Source: Candidatus Iainarchaeum sp.
Lineage (GTDB): Archaea > Iainarchaeota > Iainarchaeia > Iainarchaeales > DTGL01
Assembly (NCBI GenBank): GCA_017608995.1
Contig: JAFCEU010000065.1
Location: forward strand, 1-8,280
DNA: 8,280 nucleotides
Direction of reading: 5' to 3'
Below the pieces are notes generated by a model. The model worked only from the letters and a program-made list of their open reading frames with translations, had not been told where the DNA came from and made no database searches. Positions within the stretch are counted from its first letter, which is position 1, and each line of letters opens with the position of its first letter. Positions 1-6,236 of this stretch are shown in pieces. Made by a program: the position numbers and the translations under genes.

Positions 1-122
1 GGCTTTCTCTTTCGAGTTTTTTCAAATGCTTCTAAGGATGCATGCGCTACTTGAGCGGCTATTTTGCCTTTCCCCATTTTTAAGTCTGTCCTTACAACAA
101 TCGCTTGCTTTACCTTTTTCAT
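1..122 (-). CDS. pth2: Peptidyl-tRNA hydrolase Pth2, N-terminal part (runs off left edge)
   Basis: Reading the minus strand from 122 gives about 40 residues with the signature N-terminus of Pth2: a hydrophobic first strand (QAIVVRTDLKMGKGK) followed by IAAQVAHASLEAFEK. This matches the Rossmann-like start of the family, including the G-K-G-K loop and the AAQ-AHAS helix that carries active-site residues. Pth2 frees tRNA from peptidyl-tRNA dropped by stalled ribosomes, in the cytoplasm. The family is about 115-120 residues long, so roughly two thirds lies outside the window. An in-frame ATG at 131 would add three residues (MGR). A TATA-like box at 150-159 on the minus strand puts transcription start near 125-131, so either ATG would be almost leaderless. 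The family call is strong; the start choice is uncertain. Confidence 0.93.
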   Translation of the reverse strand, partial: MKKVKQAIVVRTDLKMGKGKIAAQVAHASLEAFEKTRKRK

Positions 123-149
123 TCTGCCCATATATAAAAGAAGTTGAAT

Positions 150-163
150 AATTATATTTCTTT
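150..163 (-). promoter_or_regulatory. Likely TATA/BRE promoter of pth2
   Basis: On the minus strand a GAAAG stretch runs directly into AAATATAATT, about 25 bases before the pth2 start codon. This spacing is typical of archaeal TFB/TBP promoters giving a leaderless or very short leader. Assigned by sequence and position only. Confidence 0.5.
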
Positions 164-177
164 CCCAATAAGAACCT

Positions 178-238
178 CCAGCGGGTTCCTATTACCTCCA
201 GCAACCTCTCCAGCGGGTTCTTATCACCTCCAGCAACC
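178..238. repeat. Two-copy direct repeat, 29-base units at 32-base period
   Basis: Units at 178-206 and 210-238 differ at only two positions (C/T and T/C). Both contain CCAGCGGGTTC followed by ACCTCCAGCAACC. The core ACCTCCAGC recurs in degenerate form on both sides (from 174, and at 244 and 263). The block is richer in C and G than its surroundings. Short inverted pairs GAACC/GGTTC lie within it (172-176 with 184-188; 216-220 with 242-246). It may be a small intergenic palindromic element or a relic of slipped duplication; no coding reading is convincing. Confidence 0.75.
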
Positions 239-253
239 ACTGAACCTCAGCAA

Positions 254-280
254 GCCCTTATCATCTCCAGCAATAAGGGC
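254..280. repeat. Perfect 8-bp hairpin, GCCCTTAT/ATAAGGGC
   Basis: GCCCTTAT at 254-261 is the exact reverse complement of ATAAGGGC at 273-280, with an 11-base loop that carries a copy of the CTCCAGCA core seen in the neighbouring direct repeat. There is no T-run after it on the plus strand, so it is not an obvious terminator. It is best seen as part of the same repeat block as 178-238. Confidence 0.6.
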
Positions 281-478
281 GCAGCGTTGCTCTTATCAAC
301 CCTTCCGAACCAATGCTATTATGGGAATTTCAGCAATCAGGAAAACTACGTTTTCCCGATACCTTTTCCTTTTTTTATCCCTGAACCGGTTTGCGACCAG
401 CAGCAGACCATACCACTTCCTGGAAACTGCGAGTGTTCCTACCCTAAAAAACACAGTGTCAAGATCTTCCGAAGGAAA
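281..478. other. Non-coding stretch with a 7-bp hairpin at 340-356
   Basis: No ORF here has a credible start, ribosome site or recognisable product. A perfect hairpin GGAAAAC-tac-GTTTTCC sits at 340-356. One plus-strand frame (TTG at 287 to 511) reads as a Pro-, Cys- and Gln-rich peptide, but it lacks a ribosome site and continues into the promoter of the next gene. I treat the stretch as intergenic, possibly with decayed coding sequence. Confidence 0.4.
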
Positions 479-490
479 ACTTTATATTTT
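479..490 (+). promoter_or_regulatory. Likely TATA box of the 512 gene
   Basis: CTTTATATTTTA ends about 22 bases before the ATG at 512. With archaeal TATA-to-start spacing, transcription would begin around 508-512, giving a leaderless message from ATG 512 or a roughly 10-base leader for ATG 521. Confidence 0.5.
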
Positions 491-511
491 AAATCAATAT
501 ATTTCTATTGA

Positions 512-2536
512 ATGCTTCACATGAAAAAGAAGCTTGTGATTTGCCTAGTGTTTATTATCGTTATTCTTTTATTTAGCTTCAGCTATGCTGTTCTAGATTC
601 TGATAATGATCTCGTGCCTGACGACCAAGAAAGGCTTGACGGCACAGATCCGGAGAATCCAAGCGATAATGCACTTTTTCTAAATATAGAGGGCAACACC
701 ATTGTAGGTAACACCATAACTCTTTCAGTGGAGCATCCAACCCTGGGCAAGATTCCTGATATTGATTTCCTAATAAGAACAAAATCAAAAGAGGTTTCAT
801 TAAACAGTGGTTCTTCAGGTGAGCTCAGCTTTAAGATAGAGAATGCTGGAATACATTATATAACTGCTCAAAAGAATAATTTCTTACTCACAACATACTT
901 CATCCCAACATGCAGAGTAAAGAAAAAAAGTATTTTTGCATTGCCTTTGGTTTCCCTAATTACAACCAATTTTACCAACTTTATAGTTGCCCTTCTCGTT
1001 TTCCTGCTTTTTTCTATTTTGATCTCAGCAGCATTCAGTAACCTTGAGAAGAGGCAAGTAACTTTGTTTGCTTCGGTTATAGGCGTGGCTGTTTTGCTTA
1101 CTAATTATTTCTTATTGTTCCAGCTCGATAGAATCTTAACCCATATTTCGCTTTTCTCAGAGATGATTTTGAGTATAATAGCAATATGGCTCCTAAAAAC
1201 AAAAGGGCTCGTAAAGAAAATGCTCGCAAGGGAGGAAAAGGTTACTGTTAAAAAACCAAGCTTTTTGAAAGCAATCCCGGTAATGTTGCGTATAGTATTG
1301 CTTCGTTTGGAAAGTTTTATTATAGCAAAGAGGCTTGCAATACAATCAAAGTTGCATTTAGAAAGAGCTCTCAAGATAAAAGACCATTTCTCAAAAACTA
1401 AGAAGCGCTTGGATGAAGCAATAGAAAGCACAGCAAGCATTGAAACACATAAAGAGTTACAAGAAAGCATGCATAGGATAAAAGAAGAGATTGAAAGATT
1501 GAATGAAACCCTGCATAAAGCTTTGGCTATGAAAGCCGATACTGCGCAGAAAGAAGAAAAAACACTGGAAGAACAGCGCGCAGAAAAAAAGCTCGAGCTT
1601 ATGATCGCAGATATTGCTGAGCAACTCGCTCGAGAGCTCAACGTGCCAGAACTTCCAGAAGAAATTGCTCCGGTTGGGGAAAAACAAAGCATATTCGCCA
1701 AGCTTCTTTCAAAACTAAAGCCAAAACCAAAAGCGCCTAAGAAGCCACCAAATATTTGTTTAAACATCTACGATGAATATAATAAAGCTCTTGATGCAAC
1801 GAAGGCGGAATTCTTTATAGGCAGCGAAAGGATAGAGCCGATAAAAACATTAGCGAATAAAGCGTACTTCTACTTCTCTCGCACGGTTGTTGAGCTTTAC
1901 ACCCGCTATTTGGGTTTTGTAGATTCGTATTCCCTGATAGAACCAACAAGTTCATTGCAGGAACTAGAAGTAAAAATGAAGCCCACCCTGCTTCTGAATA
2001 TAGTTGATGAAGAGGGTAACCCTCTGAGAGATGCATTTATAACAATCTTCGATGCGAAAGGAAATAAGATTGAGGATGTCTATAAGAATTCCATTTGGAA
2101 AACTCCTGCGCCGAGTAATGCAGAAATTGGCACTGCAACAATCCCCCTAAACCCGGCTTCGCTCAAATATGAGACGATAAAAGTAAAGATTGTAAAAGCA
2201 GGTTTTCAAAGCAAAGAAATTGTAATACCAAGTGTGCGCATCTCCACAGAAGAACAATATGTAAAAACAATAGTTCTTGAAAAAATAGCTTCCTTTCGCA
2301 ATAAACCACAGCGTTCCGGTTTTTGTTTCAGTATTGTAAGAGAGGCCCCATTCACTGCCCTCTGTAAGCGTATCGGTTACGGCTGCGCTATCAAGATCAC
2401 TAACCTCCACAAGATAAACACTGTCGATATTAAGGTCGCACCCACTACAATTTACACTCGCAAACTCTTGTGCAAAGTTTATATCAACAGAAACATTAAC
2501 ATCCTGCCTGTTATAATTGCCAGCACTAAACGCTAA
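512..2536 (+). CDS. Large membrane protein: signal peptide, Ca-binding-like loop, TM segments, coiled coil, two beta-sandwich domains; 3' end probably truncated
   Basis: Family not recognised. Visible in order: a signal peptide or TM segment (about 5-26; KKK then ICLVFIIVILLFSFSYA); a thrombospondin-type-3/EF-hand-like acidic loop DSDNDLVPDDQE (29-40); an Ig-like beta domain (55-131); three hydrophobic segments (about 145-175, 184-205, 213-229); a long charged, probably coiled-coil region (about 270-375); a KPKPKAPKKPP linker (403-413); and two carboxypeptidase-regulatory-like domains (about 414-490 and 491-591). If the signal is cleaved, three TM segments would leave the coil and C-terminal domains inside the cell. 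ATG 521 (MKKK) is an alternative start. From about residue 593 the reading is antisense to the convergent gene and no longer protein-like, so the true end was probably lost or frameshifted near 2280-2293. Removing one A from the A6 run at 2280-2285 would create a TAG right after VLEK. Confidence 0.8.
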   Translation: MLHMKKKLVICLVFIIVILLFSFSYAVLDSDNDLVPDDQERLDGTDPENPSDNALFLNIEGNTIVGNTITLSVEHPTLGKIPDIDFLIRTKSKEVSLNSGSSGELSFKIENAGIHYITAQKNNFLLTTYFIPTCRVKKKSIFALPLVSLITTNFTNFIVALLVFLLFSILISAAFSNLEKRQVTLFASVIGVAVLLTNYFLLFQLDRILTHISLFSEMILSIIAIWLLKTKGLVKKMLAREEKVTVKKPSFLKAIPVMLRIVLLRLESFIIAKRLAIQSKLHLERALKIKDHFSKTKKRLDEAIESTASIETHKELQESMHRIKEEIERLNETLHKALAMKADTAQKEEKTLEEQRAEKKLELMIADIAEQLARELNVPELPEEIAPVGEKQSIFAKLLSKLKPKPKAPKKPPNICLNIYDEYNKALDATKAEFFIGSERIEPIKTLANKAYFYFSRTVVELYTRYLGFVDSYSLIEPTSSLQELEVKMKPTLLLNIVDEEGNPLRDAFITIFDAKGNKIEDVYKNSIWKTPAPSNAEIGTATIPLNPASLKYETIKVKIVKAGFQSKEIVIPSVRISTEEQYVKTIVLEKIASFRNKPQRSGFCFSIVREAPFTALCKRIGYGCAIKITNLHKINTVDIKVAPTTIYTRKLLCKVYINRNINILPVIIASTKR

Positions 2537-3817
2537 TGGTAAGCGATAGTTTGTTTGCGTGTTCAGCCAGCTCCTATCAACATCGTTTAGCACAGAGATA
2601 TAGAACGTGCTTGGGTTAAATAGGAATGCTTCACCAGAAACGAATGCTCGCTGCGTTGCACTCGTATCCTGAGCGTCACCAACAGTTATCAAAAGCCGGC
2701 AGCTAGGCTCAGTATAGCTAAGATTTGAATAACTCGGAGCACTCTTTTGGAAAGGAAGGAAGTCGAAGTAGAGATAGAATACCCGCACAGTATTAGCATC
2801 TGTGCTGCCTGTAAGCTGCCAAGTAAGCACGCCAACTTCAGTATCAGCATTAAAGCTCATCGTATACGGGATAGGGTCTATTTCATTAGTGTCTGGGTTA
2901 TAGTCTACGGGCACCCCATTACTATATTCAATCAATCTGAAACTACTTGAATCAATAGTGGCAGCAACGCTTAGCTCTCGCTTCACCGCACTAAAGTCAA
3001 TTGTTGTTTGCACTACTTCATTTGTTCTTGCACAATCAAGGCTGTTCACTGTTATTGGCAAGCGATAATGCCACCACTCATCATCTTCGCCGCTGTAATC
3101 CCACCAAGCGGCGCTGCCTGTCACCCCTATATCATCTCCAATTTGCCAGTTTTTCACAGCCGGCGCTATTATAACATTTATATCATCAGGAACATCAAGC
3201 CAGAACTCAGAGGTATTTGGGAAGAATACAAAATGAAAATTATTAGCGTCATTCCCAACAACCACAAGCTTTTTAGTATTTTTAAGAAGAGAAATCGGCA
3301 TTGTAGGGAACGTTAATGTTAAATCGCTTTCCTCTGAATCGGCAAAGGCTATTACTGCATTACTATCCGTTATATTCGCATCCAAATAATTATTATGGAC
3401 ATTTATAACACCTTGGCTCACAGATGCGTTAAGTGTAAGCCCGGTGACATCATACTGCGGTTCTAAAGTTCCAGGTTCAAGCACAAATACATTTGCAAGT
3501 TCTTGTGGGGTAAGAATGGTAAAGAGCTTATTCAGATCCATTTCAAATGGTTTGCTGAGGATGTAATTTAAATCCACATTTGCATCAAGCATTACCGGAT
3601 AATACCTATTACAGTCATAAAGCTGAGCATTGCAGTCACTCTTAAGTATAAGTGCTTTCACATAGATGTCTTTTGTAATGCTATCCATCACCTCTTTCAA
3701 TTGGCTTTCCACAGCAACATCAGGTTTTTGCGGCAATAGCGAAGGCACTAAAACAAAGAGCGAAGCAACTATTCCAACGAATATAATTGCGCTGAATATC
3801 CAGTCTGTAGGCTCCAT
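2147..3817 (-). CDS. Membrane-anchored extracellular protein with tandem DUF2341-like beta domains; C-terminus truncated
   Basis: One N-terminal TM anchor (about 6-28, WIFSAIIFVGIVASLFVLVPSLL split around V16) precedes a Thr-, Asn- and Asp-rich exterior. Two related beta-sandwich units follow. Unit 1 (about 248-352) runs from EWWHYRLPITV to GVLTWQLTGS and FYLYFD. Unit 2 (about 416-510) runs from SWL-TQTNYRLPLAF to GTLWFIAKGS. The WWxYRxPIT opening and FYLYFD ending resemble the DUF2341 domain of archaeal and bacterial surface proteins. Unit 2 stops exactly where unit 1 has GS and lacks the last strand. Residues 511-556 are merely the antisense of the convergent gene, so about 510 residues are genuine. 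A minus-strand AGGTG at 3826-3830 lies 8 bases before ATG 3817. Probable role: surface protein or adhesin; partner unknown. Confidence 0.8.
   Translation of the reverse strand: MEPTDWIFSAIIFVGIVASLFVLVPSLLPQKPDVAVESQLKEVMDSITKDIYVKALILKSDCNAQLYDCNRYYPVMLDANVDLNYILSKPFEMDLNKLFTILTPQELANVFVLEPGTLEPQYDVTGLTLNASVSQGVINVHNNYLDANITDSNAVIAFADSEESDLTLTFPTMPISLLKNTKKLVVVGNDANNFHFVFFPNTSEFWLDVPDDINVIIAPAVKNWQIGDDIGVTGSAAWWDYSGEDDEWWHYRLPITVNSLDCARTNEVVQTTIDFSAVKRELSVAATIDSSSFRLIEYSNGVPVDYNPDTNEIDPIPYTMSFNADTEVGVLTWQLTGSTDANTVRVFYLYFDFLPFQKSAPSYSNLSYTEPSCRLLITVGDAQDTSATQRAFVSGEAFLFNPSTFYISVLNDVDRSWLNTQTNYRLPLAFSAGNYNRQDVNVSVDINFAQEFASVNCSGCDLNIDSVYLVEVSDLDSAAVTDTLTEGSEWGLSYNTETKTGTLWFIAKGSYFFKNYCFYILFFCGDAHTWYYNFFALKTCFYNLYFYRLIFERSRV
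2280..2293. other. Shared breakpoint of two convergent genes
   Basis: Upstream of this point on the plus strand the sequence encodes a complete carboxypeptidase-regulatory-like domain ending TIVLEK. On the minus strand it encodes a DUF2341-like domain stopping at GTLWFIAKGS. Neither gene has a stop codon here, and both open frames run on through the other gene's antisense. The junction contains an A6 run (2280-2285). It could be a deletion, an inversion end, a sequencing indel or a chimeric assembly join. Confidence 0.6.
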
Positions 3818-3825
3818 TAGGTTTG

Positions 3826-3830
3826 CACCT
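3826..3830 (-). promoter_or_regulatory. Ribosome binding site of the 3817 gene
   Basis: AGGTG on the minus strand, 8 bases before the ATG, fixes the start at 3817. It matches the 16S anti-Shine-Dalgarno core CACCT. Confidence 0.6.
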
Positions 3831-3905
3831 TTTTTATTTCTAGTAAAAAATAGTATTTACTGATTAAAAATCTTTTCTAATAGTCGCTTTTCTGAAAATA
3901 GCCAA

Positions 3906-4505
3906 TTATAATATCTTCTGCCCCCACAGCTCCTCGAATAGCTTTCCTGCTGCAAAAGTAGAATTGTCACAAACAAGATCGATAGCAGTTCTTATCTTAT
4001 CTGTTACCTCCTTTTCATCTATCTTCACAGGTTTGGTAGGCAGATCTAGAGCGTATATGCAAAGCATTGTTTTATTCCCTCTAAGTTCATCAAGCCCCTC
4101 TAAAACCTCTTTCTGATATTCTTCCTTTATATATGCGCAAATCCGCTCCGTTTTTATATCATCATACGCTTCGAGCGCGCTATCCAAGCAAAATATAGCT
4201 TTATCTTTGAGCCAGTTAATCGCATCTTCTTTTGAAAATACGCTTGCTGTTTTTTTAAGTAGCAGGCTCTTCATATCTCTATGCTTAGCTATCAACTCAA
4301 TTATTCCAAAAGCGTTAGCAACGCTATAACCGCTCTTTTCCTTTTCAATTAGGCCCTTTGCAAGCAAAAGCTTAACTATTTTATTAACCTGCCCCAAAGA
4401 AACATTCTTTTGTTGGCTCAATGAGAGCTGCGTAAAGCTCTTATTTTCAAGCATCGCTTTCACTATGCTAAAGCTCACAGGCTTGCTGAAATCTATGCGA
4501 TTCAT
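3906..4505 (-). CDS. Winged-helix regulator, possibly AbiEi-like
   Basis: 199 residues from ATG 4505. An in-frame GTG directly upstream (4508) would add one residue. Residues about 11-62 form a winged helix-turn-helix: FSIVKAMLE, then TQLSLSQQKNVSLGQVNKIVKLLL as the two helices of the HTH, then GLIEKEKSGYSVA as the wing. The C-terminal part (about 100-199) begins AIFCLDSALEAY and ends IRTAIDLVCDNSTFAAGKLFEELW. That pattern of a mid-protein SALxxY motif and a late DL-x-A-x-L helix recalls archaeal AbiEi-type antitoxin and regulator proteins, but no toxin partner sits beside it. A TATA-like ATTTAAAATA at 4529-4538 (minus) predicts a leaderless message. It faces away from the thioredoxin-repeat gene across 110 bases, so it may regulate that gene, itself, or both. 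The DNA-binding call is fairly sure; the rest is tentative. Confidence 0.75.
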   Translation of the reverse strand: MNRIDFSKPVSFSIVKAMLENKSFTQLSLSQQKNVSLGQVNKIVKLLLAKGLIEKEKSGYSVANAFGIIELIAKHRDMKSLLLKKTASVFSKEDAINWLKDKAIFCLDSALEAYDDIKTERICAYIKEEYQKEVLEGLDELRGNKTMLCIYALDLPTKPVKIDEKEVTDKIRTAIDLVCDNSTFAAGKLFEELWGQKIL

Positions 4506-4525
4506 CACAAAATAAAAGTACTGAA

Positions 4526-4582
4526 AACTATTTTAAATGGTGCGAAACTTAAGAGGCATTTTGGCCTAATAGTTATTTTAAT
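4526..4582. promoter_or_regulatory. Divergent promoter region with inverted repeats, candidate operator
   Basis: AACTATT (4526-4532) and AATAGTT (4568-4574) form a perfect inverted pair, each next to the TATA-like box of one divergent gene (ATTTAAAATA minus, 4529-4538; TATTTTAATT plus, 4573-4582). Between them lies a small palindrome AGGC-attttg-GCCT at 4554-4567. The symmetry fits a site bound by the adjacent winged-helix regulator; this is inference. Confidence 0.35.
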
Positions 4583-4606
4583 TGTTTCCTTCAAATAAGT
4601 TATTCA

Positions 4607-4613
4607 GGTGATG
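4607..4613 (+). promoter_or_regulatory. Ribosome binding site of the 4616 gene
   Basis: AGGTGAT lies three bases before ATG 4616 and is a full match to the archaeal 16S 3' end (ATCACCT). It decides the start against the out-of-frame ATG at 4611. Confidence 0.7.
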
Positions 4614-4615
4614 CT

Positions 4616-5776
4616 ATGAAAAGAGGTGTTACAAGGGCAGATGCATTTGTTTTGGTTATTATGCTTCTCACATTAGCTGCTGCCGCGGTATTCTTCCAAA
4701 GCAAGCTTGTTGGGCTGTTTTCTTTGCTTGTTCCACAACCAGCAGAACAGCTCGAACAAGGAGAAGCTCAAAAGTCTGAGCTAACACCACTGCCTGAAAT
4801 AGAGGTTATTGAGCTTCAAGTGCCTGATTGCAATCTTTGCCTATCTTTCGATCTCTTTAAGAGTCAGCTAAGGGATTTGAATATTATACTCAAAACGAGG
4901 AACATCCAATATAATAGCGAAGAGGCAAAAGAACTTATTAAAAAATATAATATAAAAGCAGTGCCAACAATCATCCTTAAGGGCGATACCGATAAAATAA
5001 ATATTCTTAAAAATTGGGGAGAGTTTGGAACAATTGAAAATGATGCCTTGGTTTTTAGGAATCATACGCCCGTCTATTACGATCTTGAAAAGAAACGTTT
5101 TGTTGGTGCAGTAAGGCTAATAGAGCTTGTTGATCGCACTTGCACTGCATGCCTGGACCCTGTGCGAATATCTGAAATTGCACAACTACTTTCAAATATA
5201 AAACTTGCAAGCTTTGAAACAATAGATATAAATTCCTCTGAAGGTAAGGAGCTGGCGAAAAAACACTTTATTGATTTTGTGCCTGCACTCATTTTTTCCG
5301 CGGAAATAGCAGATTATAATAAGGATGCTTTTTCTTCCCTGGGTTCTTTCAGCCGAGATGGCTCCTTTGTTGTGAGAAAAAGGTACGCTCCTTATAAAGA
5401 GCTCTCGACCGGCGAAGTGCGCGGCCTGCTTTCCTTAGCAGTAATTGAGGTGAGCAACTGCTGGGCATGCAAGGACGCAAGGGATATGCTAAACTTCTTA
5501 AATACTAAACTTGGCTTGAGCTTTGCAAACTTAAATGTTTACGATGCAAACTCCTTTATTGCCAGGAAATTTATTGAAGATTATGCTATACAATACCTGC
5601 CTGCTGCAATAGTAACCGGCGACACTAAAGCCTATACTATTTTCAGCGAAACCTGGCCAAAAATAGGAAAGGCCTTTGTTGATGGCTCTTATGTTTTAGA
5701 TGGCTATCCTTGGCTCGGACCAGGCTATTACTACGATCTAAACACTGGAGAAGCAGTATTGGCACAGCAGCAATAA
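4616..5776 (+). CDS. Membrane-anchored protein with three tandem thioredoxin-like CxxC domains
   Basis: 386 residues. A short N-terminal anchor (about 10-40, FVLVIMLLTLAAAAVFF and a second hydrophobic stretch) is followed by three repeats of roughly 105 residues. Each has a CxxC (CNLC 72-75, CTAC 176-179, CWAC 282-285). Each has a helix and then a hydrophobic-Pro motif about 42-45 residues later (AVPTIIL P117, FVPALIF P223, YLPAAIV P329), the place of the thioredoxin cis-proline. Each then ends in a G-x-DG-x-(Y/F)-V and PYYDL-type segment. This is the layout of extracytoplasmic thiol-disulfide oxidoreductases, so a role in making or reducing disulfides of surface proteins is likely. None of the CxxC motifs is the classic CGPC or CPHC, and some copies may bind rather than catalyse. 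The neighbouring Cys-containing exported proteins are possible clients (inference). Confidence 0.85.
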   Translation: MKRGVTRADAFVLVIMLLTLAAAAVFFQSKLVGLFSLLVPQPAEQLEQGEAQKSELTPLPEIEVIELQVPDCNLCLSFDLFKSQLRDLNIILKTRNIQYNSEEAKELIKKYNIKAVPTIILKGDTDKINILKNWGEFGTIENDALVFRNHTPVYYDLEKKRFVGAVRLIELVDRTCTACLDPVRISEIAQLLSNIKLASFETIDINSSEGKELAKKHFIDFVPALIFSAEIADYNKDAFSSLGSFSRDGSFVVRKRYAPYKELSTGEVRGLLSLAVIEVSNCWACKDARDMLNFLNTKLGLSFANLNVYDANSFIARKFIEDYAIQYLPAAIVTGDTKAYTIFSETWPKIGKAFVDGSYVLDGYPWLGPGYYYDLNTGEAVLAQQQ

Positions 5777-5804
5777 GCGAAAAAATTATTGTAGGAAAAC
5801 GAAG

Positions 5805-5814
5805 GGTATTTAAA
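5805..5814 (+). promoter_or_regulatory. Likely promoter of the first toxin-antitoxin operon
   Basis: GGGTATTTAAAC, centred about 27 bases before ATG 5837, has TATA-box character. The start codon lies at the expected transcription start and no ribosome site precedes it, so the first gene is probably read from a leaderless message. Confidence 0.4.
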
Positions 5815-5836
5815 CAGAAATTACTCTTTTATACTT

Positions 5837-6076
5837 ATGACTTCTCGAGCTATTACAAAGCAGATAAAAGATATATTGCCAGAGCTGGAGGAAAAAGCTA
5901 AATATGATATTGCTGAGCGCATCGTAGAGGTGCTCAGAGAAGAGATCTATCCCCCGGAAAGTGAATTGAGATGGGATTTTTTAAATTCTATAAAAGAGGC
6001 ACGGAGCAGAGTGAAGAAAGGCAAGGCAAAGGCATATAAATACGAAGAATTTAGAAAACGCTTCTCAGATGGGTAA
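5837..6076 (+). CDS. RelB-like antitoxin
   Basis: 79 residues, mostly helical and charged: ITKQIKDILPELEEKAKYDIAERIVEVL at the front and SIKEARSRVKKGKAKAYKYEEFRKRFSDG at the end. The closing pattern, a helix with K/R-x-x-K-G-K followed by a Y-x-x-EEFRKRF tail, is what small archaeal RelB-type antitoxins use to wrap their RelE partner. It starts at ATG 5837 in a leaderless setting. Four bases after its stop comes ATG 6081 of a RelE-like toxin, the usual antitoxin-first operon order. The antitoxin itself looks complete although its toxin is cut short. Family call by pattern only. Confidence 0.7.
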   Translation: MTSRAITKQIKDILPELEEKAKYDIAERIVEVLREEIYPPESELRWDFLNSIKEARSRVKKGKAKAYKYEEFRKRFSDG

Positions 6077-6080
6077 TTGC

Positions 6081-6236
6081 ATGCCAGCAGACCCTTACGA
6101 TATTGTTATTGAATCCAGACTGGAAAAACTTCTTCTAAAGCTCAGGAAAAAGGACCATGTAGTTTATAGGAAAACTATAAAGAAAATGCTTAGAATCTGT
6201 GAAAATCCAAGGCTGGACCTACAAAATAGTGATTGA
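6081..6236 (+). pseudogene. RelE-like toxin, truncated after 51 residues
   Basis: The first 45 or so residues read as a typical archaeal RelE N-terminus: YDIVIESRLEKLLLKLRKKD, a helix VVYRKTIKKMLRICENPRL, and then six unrelated residues and a TGA. RelE-family toxins are about 85-95 residues, and the missing half holds the central beta-sheet and the catalytic Arg/Tyr residues, so this product should be inactive. The rest of the domain is not found downstream in any frame; in its place a second antitoxin-like frame begins inside the same codons (GTG 6199). This looks like a deletion that joined two adjacent modules, perhaps at the shared string TGAAAATCCAAGGC (6200-6213). Directly downstream of its antitoxin and probably co-transcribed with it. 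Confidence 0.75.

Noticed and set aside
178..238. CRISPR array
   Set aside because: Only two units with a 3-base gap and degenerate partial copies; there is no spacer-sized interval and no cas gene in the window.
22..240. 72-residue minus-strand ORF
   Set aside because: Overlaps pth2 in another frame. The pth2 frame carries clear family motifs; this one reads through the direct repeats.
144..524. 126-residue plus-strand ORF before the 512 gene
   Set aside because: It crosses the repeat block and the promoter of the next gene, has no ribosome site, and its composition (Ser, Pro, Arg scatter) is not protein-like.
1105..1767. 220-residue minus-strand ORF
   Set aside because: Antisense of the coiled-coil region; Ser/Phe/Cys-rich, as expected when Lys/Glu-rich codons are read backwards. 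It has no promoter or ribosome site.
2011..2025. Perfect inverted repeat AGAGGGT-a-ACCCTCT inside the 512 gene
   Set aside because: It falls in ordinary codons (E-E-G-N-P-L) of a well-formed domain, with no T-run or promoter context; a chance palindrome is the simpler reading.
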